A stretch of DNA of 64,000 nt from Antennarius striatus (taxonomy: Eukaryota; Chordata; Actinopteri; Lophiiformes; Antennariidae): positions 15,288,501 through 15,352,500 of the forward strand of contig NC_090778.1 of NCBI RefSeq assembly GCF_040054535.1, in the 5' to 3' direction. A program made the position numbers and the translations under genes. The notes beneath the pieces are model-generated. The model was not told the DNA's origin. It worked only from the letters and a program-made list of their open reading frames with translations, and did not search any database. Positions 58,889 through 64,000 of the stretch are shown one piece after another (within the stretch, counting starts at the first letter, position 1; every line of letters begins with the position of its first letter).

Positions 58889-59284
58889 TTTAATAATCCC
58901 AAGGGAAATTATTGACTCTGCTTACACACATACAGTCATAAACATAAATTACACAAAAGAAATGCACATGAAAGTTATAACAGTTAAGAAGTTAAAAACA
59001 CAGCAATTCGCCGCCCTGGTTTTCGTTTTATCTTTTAAGATAATTCAAAAGAAAAGTTTTTTTTCTCAATTTGTCTTTACAGACGTGACCCTGATTTAAT
59101 TTTTTAATTTCAAAATGTTAAATTCACAACCTAAAATTTTATGTTCACAGTACAACTGACATCCTTGAGGAGAGAAAATGCTGCGTGCATTTTATGTGTC
59201 CAATTTCACATAAAATCTCAGAACATCTGAAACAAGTACAGTGTGAATGTACATATGCATGAATCTCAAAGAAAAAAGAAACCA

Positions 59285-59510
59285 ATGGAGTCAGAGACTG
59301 CAACACCCCTGAATTCAAAATGTTACCATGACCTCCTTGCATAGGTCAAAGATCAAAGCTAGTGCTCTGACCTAATTTCATAGATCAAAGCACTAGCTTT
59401 GATCTATGGTCTTGCTCACACCGGCCTTCTCCCTCGTCTTTTATATTAAATGTCCCTTACCTATGAAAGTAGGTCAGTGTAAAATTTTTATTTTACGGAT
59501 GTTGCGGAAT
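59285..59510 (-). repeat. Dispersed repeat, inverted relative to 38950-39190
   Basis: GAGACTGCAACACCCCTGAA matches the reverse complement of the end of the 39-kb copy. A CCTATGAAAGTAGGTCAGTG segment is also shared. Contains the 59350-59405 palindrome. Confidence 0.65.
59350..59405. repeat. Perfect inverted repeat, 17-bp arms
   Basis: AGATCAAAGCTAGTGCT (59350-59366) and AGCACTAGCTTTGATCT (59389-59405), 22-nt loop. Confidence 0.9.
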
Positions 59511-59558
59511 GGTGTCTGTGAAGGTTCTTATTCTCCCAGGTCATGGTTAGCCAAACAT

Positions 59559-59644
59559 GTTTGAATCAATCCACTGGACTTAAAAGAAAGTTTCTTCAAG
59601 ACATCTTTAAAGAACTTTTGACAATCCACTGGATTGATTCAAAC
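59559..59644. repeat. Near-perfect inverted repeat, 20-nt arms
   Basis: GTTTGAATCAATCCACTGGA pairs with TCCACTGGATTGATTCAAAC apart from one central position. The enclosed AAAGAAAGTTTCTTCAAGAC resembles the minus strand of the hairpin motif in the telomere-like block. Confidence 0.8.
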
Positions 59645-59701
59645 AAATTGGGATTATCTAATTGCGTAAGTAGAATAATATGAAACCATAAGTGGACACA
59701 T

Positions 59702-59846
59702 TAACTAGAAGACGAAGTATACTATATTAATCCCCGCAGGGAAATTTCATAGTCACTCAGGTGTACATGTTTTTGTGTTAGTTTTAGTGTATACACAGGC
59801 CCCCTGAAACAAAGCACACAAGGGCGCCTGCAACCATGCAGTTAGT
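59702..59846 (-). mobile_element. SINE tail fragment
   Basis: ATTAATCCCCGCAGGGAAAT and CACAGGCCCCCTG...AAGGGCGCCTGCA match the tail of the 27080-27462 element. The tRNA head is missing. Confidence 0.55.
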
Positions 59847-62800
59847 ACACATTTCTAACACACATCTACACAACTAAGACAACAATACCCTAACTGAGTG
59901 TTCCTACAGTCTCTGTTTAACAGATGAAGAAGGGAATTGATGCGTGGAAATAACACTAAAGTTTGGAGGTAACCTTCATGTTTACAAATTAGATTTGTTA
60001 GTCAAGGCCATGAAACCAAACACAAAACCTGTACCGAATATTTTCCATCAACAAAGTTTTGAAAAAACAAAAGTTACAGGTACATTTGATCCTGTCGAAT
60101 AACTAAAATAAACCACTTATAAATCATTTATTTATTAATGATATGTCTCTTTAGCCTCTATCAAACTGCGGTCTCTACTGTCCTCTTGTGGTTATTTTGG
60201 GATTGGGAGATGTGTGAATTTTCATCGCAGTAATAAAGGTCTATTCGTGACTTCAGTACTGATGTGACCAATAACGTTAATCTAATCCTCAAAAACACAA
60301 AGAAACAACTTTTCAAGTATGAAATACTAGTTGAAGCACTCAAAGATTAGAAGTACGACATTGTAATTTTTCCAATGGTACCTAAGGCTTTTGTTGGTTG
60401 ACAAAAAGTGACAAATTTGCCATAATTGAGACCAAGATAAAATATAAGCATTTCGAAGTATTTTGACTTGAATATATTAAAACTCAATTACAATTGCTGG
60501 GTTTTTCTGTAATTGGTTTCTGGTCAGCCGTGTATGCTCAACAATTGGTCTGAATAATATTTAAAAAAACAATAACAGTATTTTGTCATTTACCCAGTGG
60601 TGCAGCTCACTTGAGAAGGAGAATGAGGATAAGCAGCAGGTTTCCTAGATGGATACAGGTGATGAAACTCGAGGATTAATTTCTGCAAGCTTACCAGGAG
60701 TGAGATGAGCTCGCAGAGGTGCAGAGGATGGAGGACGCAGCCTAGGTAATGAAACCTATAACGGTGGAGTATTGTCCACAGTATAGGTTATAGTGTCAAT
60801 ATATTCATTACCCTTCTCATTGTAAAAATAAAGACATACATCAACACTGTCAGTTTATTATGTTCACCTTCCACTTCAAGTTAAAGTATTTAATTAGCAA
60901 TGTAAATGTGTTGATGTAATTTTTTTAAAACCTTTTTTTAATATGACGAGGTTTTGATAAAGAGTGATGATCTCGTCTCTTTTGTAACACCCATCAATGA
61001 GTTTTCATTCACTTTCTGCAGCTTTCCATCGCTAAGTGTAGCTGTTTCATAACCTTACTCTAGATAAGAGGAAAGTAGGTAAAGAGACATGATGTCAGGC
61101 TCCCTCCGTGCTATCTTGTCCTCTGCCTCTGACAGACAGCTCCTTCTTGAGGTTATTTTCTTTCAGCAGCTGCTGTCTGTCATCTCACCAGTACTCCTTC
61201 TTGGTGGGGACACACTGTCTCCTCACATCATCACTCGCCCTGTTAAACACTTGTCCAGAACAGACAAGGAAATTCATATTTTAATAACAGGAAAGTCTGT
61301 TAGCCTATTTTGCCTTATGGGAGAACAGCAAGCAATATGTAATGTATGAAAATATGCTACATTAAAAACAAGTAGTAGGTAGAAGCTGTCTCATTAATTG
61401 CTGATAAATAAGCTTAGTTAAAAAAAAAGTGGTTGAATGATGAATCAGAGCAAATAACGTGTAAGTGATAATAAACAAAACGGTGAACTGTTCCTTTTAA
61501 AATATGATTCACACTTGAACTTCTTTTTCTAAGGATATGCAGATTTAGAGCAATTTGGAAATATGTTTTGTGCTGGATTATATTTGTTAAATTTATGACA
61601 AGAATGAGACGTAAAGACAGAATTTTAAAAACCTTTTATAATAGAATTAGGCAGACATTTTCAGCTCTACCTCCTTTCCTGCCTCCATTGTTTTCTGTGT
61701 TTTTATACTGTATTAAGACACACCTTATTTAATTACTGAAACAGATATTATACACAACTAGAGACCAATATGATCATGTCAACTCTTTATGAAAACATTT
61801 CAGGCAATAATAAATAAGTGCTTATGGTGCAGAACAATAAAGCTGTGTCAAACAGCTCTTGTAATGCAGTACATTACATGTTAATGGCCTCTCGATAGAA
61901 GCAAATAAAACATGGATGGACTTGTTGTTCCGGTGGTAGAACAAATAAGGCAATAATATTAGCTTAACCTAATATTAGAGAAAAAACAAATAACAGCGGC
62001 ATAAACCAACGCTTTTTTCATCCATTCCACCAGTTTACTATTGTCCACCAGAGGTCTCTCATCTCTTATTGAACCAAAGAGGACAAAACCGTTTACGATT
62101 TACACCTGTTTAAATAATCTGTATAATAAGGGAGCTACAATCAGTCTTCCTGTGTCTCCTCAGTATCCTTCATGCCTGTCAGAACTGTGCAGAGCACATC
62201 TAGTTCACCTTTCACTTAACTGTGTTCAGGGAGATTTCCTTTATAGCACAACACATAAATTATTGAAGAGGAGTGTGGTACTTGGAAACAGCAATTACTT
62301 CAGTGCACAGCTTGCATCACATTAACAGACTTGTGATTTATATTCTTCCTATGGAAGATATCAAGCAATTACTTTTTTTGCGTGCTCAGTCTTCATTTTG
62401 ACAAGCCTTGCAAATTTTTCTCTAGTTAATTTAGCCTTGTTTAGTCTGACGGCAAATCCAAAGAGGCTTTACTGTGATCTTGGCTGGAGAAATACATGTA
62501 AATTAGATTAGCAGTGTTTTGATTGGTGCCATAACACCATTGTCATATATTTTAAAATATAACTCATATATCTATTACAGTATGTGGATGTTTTAAAAAA
62601 AGAAAAACATGACGACTCAACTATTAATATACAGTAACCCATTCTAGGTAGACACAAGTGGTTCTGACTTTATACACATTAGCACACTACGAGGTTGTGT
62701 TTTCTTATAATAAATGTGTATTATTTTATCTATCTTCTATCTTCATCTAAGATCAAGCCTTTGTGTCCCAGAGGAAACATTCATTGACTGAATTGTGTTT

Positions 62801-63241
62801 GCACTTACAGTGCTATCCTCTTAAATATATAATGTATTGTGTAATGTATTATCCAAGAGGTTGCTGCTACTTCAAGCGAGATAATTCTGTGGAAAATCTG
62901 TAACTACATGACTGTGCAGGTAGAAGATCATGTTCTTTAGGATGGTGCTGCTTTACTTGATTGATAATGAATAAGGGTGTAAAATATTTTGGCACAATTT
63001 GATATCGTAAATAGCCCTCTGGCAACACAATTCCATTTTTTGTCACGATATTAGTTTTTTCATACAGACATATTCCAGTTAAACATAAGTTAAAACATGA
63101 ATTGAAAACTACTTTTCAGTATTACTGCTTTTCTTCAGAAGTGCTAAAATAAATATTTATGTATTTATATGTATTTATTTATATGTATTTATGTATTATG
63201 TATTAGACTAGCTATATATTAACGTTTTATTTGATCGTGGT

Positions 63242-63698
63242 GTTTAATTTACTTGAATTCAGGTCATAACGCTCAGCTGAATGAAAATAGCTTCCATGTG
63301 TTTGATCACGTGACCCCGCTACGTCTGCGCAGCGACGCGCGTGACGTAGAGCCGTCGCTTCGCTCGTTTCCTCAACCAAACACAACTGATAAAAATCTGA
63401 AGGCAGCCGGTGGTCTGGGGAGCGTTATTGAGGAGAAACCGTTCCATTCCAGCGGCTCCCGTCGTCCTAAACAAACTCAGTCGTGTCTGCGTTGAAGCTG
63501 GCACCAGTGACGACAACGGCTGAAAGATTTGTGCCGTTAAATCACACCAAAGGTCGGGTTTTATTTTGCTGTGGCTGTCGAAAGGCGGGGAATACAAAGC
63601 GACGTGTGGGCAAGTCCATTACATTTTGGACTCACTGAAGCAAAAAACAGGATTACTGCAAAGCCAGACGTGCGTCGGTGACTGGTCAGTGATAGTAC
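63242..63698 (+). promoter_or_regulatory. CpG-rich promoter/5' UTR of the arl15-like gene
   Basis: Abrupt CpG-rich stretch in AT-rich DNA, centred on 63315-63500. It has an NRF1-like TCTGCGCAGCGACGCGC and a CRE-like GTGACGTAG near 63340. An 80-codon open frame (63253-63495) runs through it but lacks Kozak and splice support, so I treat it as untranslated. Confidence 0.55.
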
Positions 63699-63710
63699 AT
63701 GGATTATTTG
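63699..63710 (+). CDS. arl15: First coding exon (four codons) of an arl15-like small GTPase gene, partial
   Basis: ATG GAT TAT TTG (MDYL) is followed immediately by a strong donor GTAAGT. Two in-frame stops (TGA TAG) lie just upstream, then TAC, so the local reading is *-*-Y-M-D-Y-L. Human ARL15 has YMDYL at the end of its longer N-terminus just before CFRALCCKG, so the first exon would start at that internal Met. Human ARL15 and SNX18 are divergent neighbours, as here. The rest of the gene (GTPase domain) lies beyond the window. Four codons are very little evidence by themselves; the call rests on synteny plus the matching Tyr. Confidence 0.55.
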
Positions 63711-64000
63711 GTAAGTAAATACATGGAATTTTGTGTGTAATACTGGTCGTGACGTTGTAGTACTTGACAGTTCTGCTTCTACTCCAACAAACGCCTGTTA
63801 GGCTAACATGGTTGTCACTTCATGATTACCAGCCGTTCGCCTGCAGCTTTCTCCTGTCAGTGTTTTGTGAACAAGGTCTGACCCAGCCTGTTTACATGTG
63901 AAACACGACAGCTAGTCCTGTTAGCTCTCTCTGTAATGAACCAGGAGGACGAAGTCAGTTTGTGAAAACTCACAGTTGCTCCACTAAAGCTGCACCCTTT
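63711..64000 (+). other. Start of arl15-like intron 1
   Basis: Follows the GTAAGT donor. No exon-like sequence before the window ends. Confidence 0.5.

Larger units (their letters stand above)
58651..63241. other. Intergenic between snx18 and the arl15-like gene
   Basis: AT-rich, no gene seen. Holds a (GAAC/GAAT)n tract (58836-58888), repeat fragments at about 59285-59510 and 59702-59846, and two strong inverted repeats (59350-59405, 59559-59644). Confidence 0.6.

Noticed and set aside
63253..63495. 80-codon frame in the CpG-rich region
   Set aside because: It lies in a promoter/5' UTR, is overlapped by an opposite-strand frame, and has no splice continuation. The MDYL exon with GTAAGT fits better.

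Overview
The window is nuclear DNA from a ray-finned fish, most likely an acanthomorph teleost. Three things point there: intron-split vertebrate genes with GT-AG junctions, dense (CA/GT)n microsatellites, and teleost-type tRNA-headed SINEs. It is ordinary eukaryotic chromosome. I see no prokaryotic, viral or plasmid features and no CRISPR.

Layout. From 1 to about 8.9 kb there is mostly intergenic DNA with SINE and LINE-like debris and one orphan exon-like segment on the minus strand (3218-3350). From 8.94 to 12.32 kb (+) lies an alpha/beta-hydrolase of the isoprenylcysteine methylesterase (ICME-like) type with seven recognisable exons; its extreme 5' end is unresolved. A fossil hAT-type transposon sits at 12986-13682. 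From 14223 to 35407 (+) runs a complete ten-exon CSPG4/NG2-type transmembrane proteoglycan, 2,400 residues as I splice it, with signal peptide, two laminin G domains, CSPG repeats, one membrane helix and a C-terminal QYWV PDZ ligand. From 35.4 to 49.7 kb there is a gene-free interval with a 1.5-kb degenerate telomere-repeat block (41124-42640) and three very long GT tracts. From 49724 to 58265 (-) is snx18 (SH3-PX-BAR sorting nexin, two exons, 584 residues). At the right edge (63699-63710, +) is a four-codon first coding exon that I read as the start of arl15.

How the genes relate. They do not form an operon or a single pathway. The arrangement is a conserved synteny block: the CSPG4-like gene and snx18 are convergent neighbours, as CSPG4 and SNX33 (the SNX18 paralogue) are in human, and snx18 and the arl15-like gene are divergent, as SNX18 and ARL15 are in human. 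This suggests an old CSPG4-SNX gene pair duplicated with the early vertebrate genome duplications. The copy of CSPG4 seen here could be the fish 'cspg4b' lineage rather than the direct orthologue of mammalian CSPG4.

Most notable observations: the Ser-Gly dipeptide that carries the chondroitin sulfate chain in mammalian NG2 reads Ser-Asp here; two cspg4 splice sites are directly abutted by long microsatellites; and the telomere-like block has several copies of the same head-to-head TTAGGG/CCCTAA junction. I did not find a convincing new biological system.
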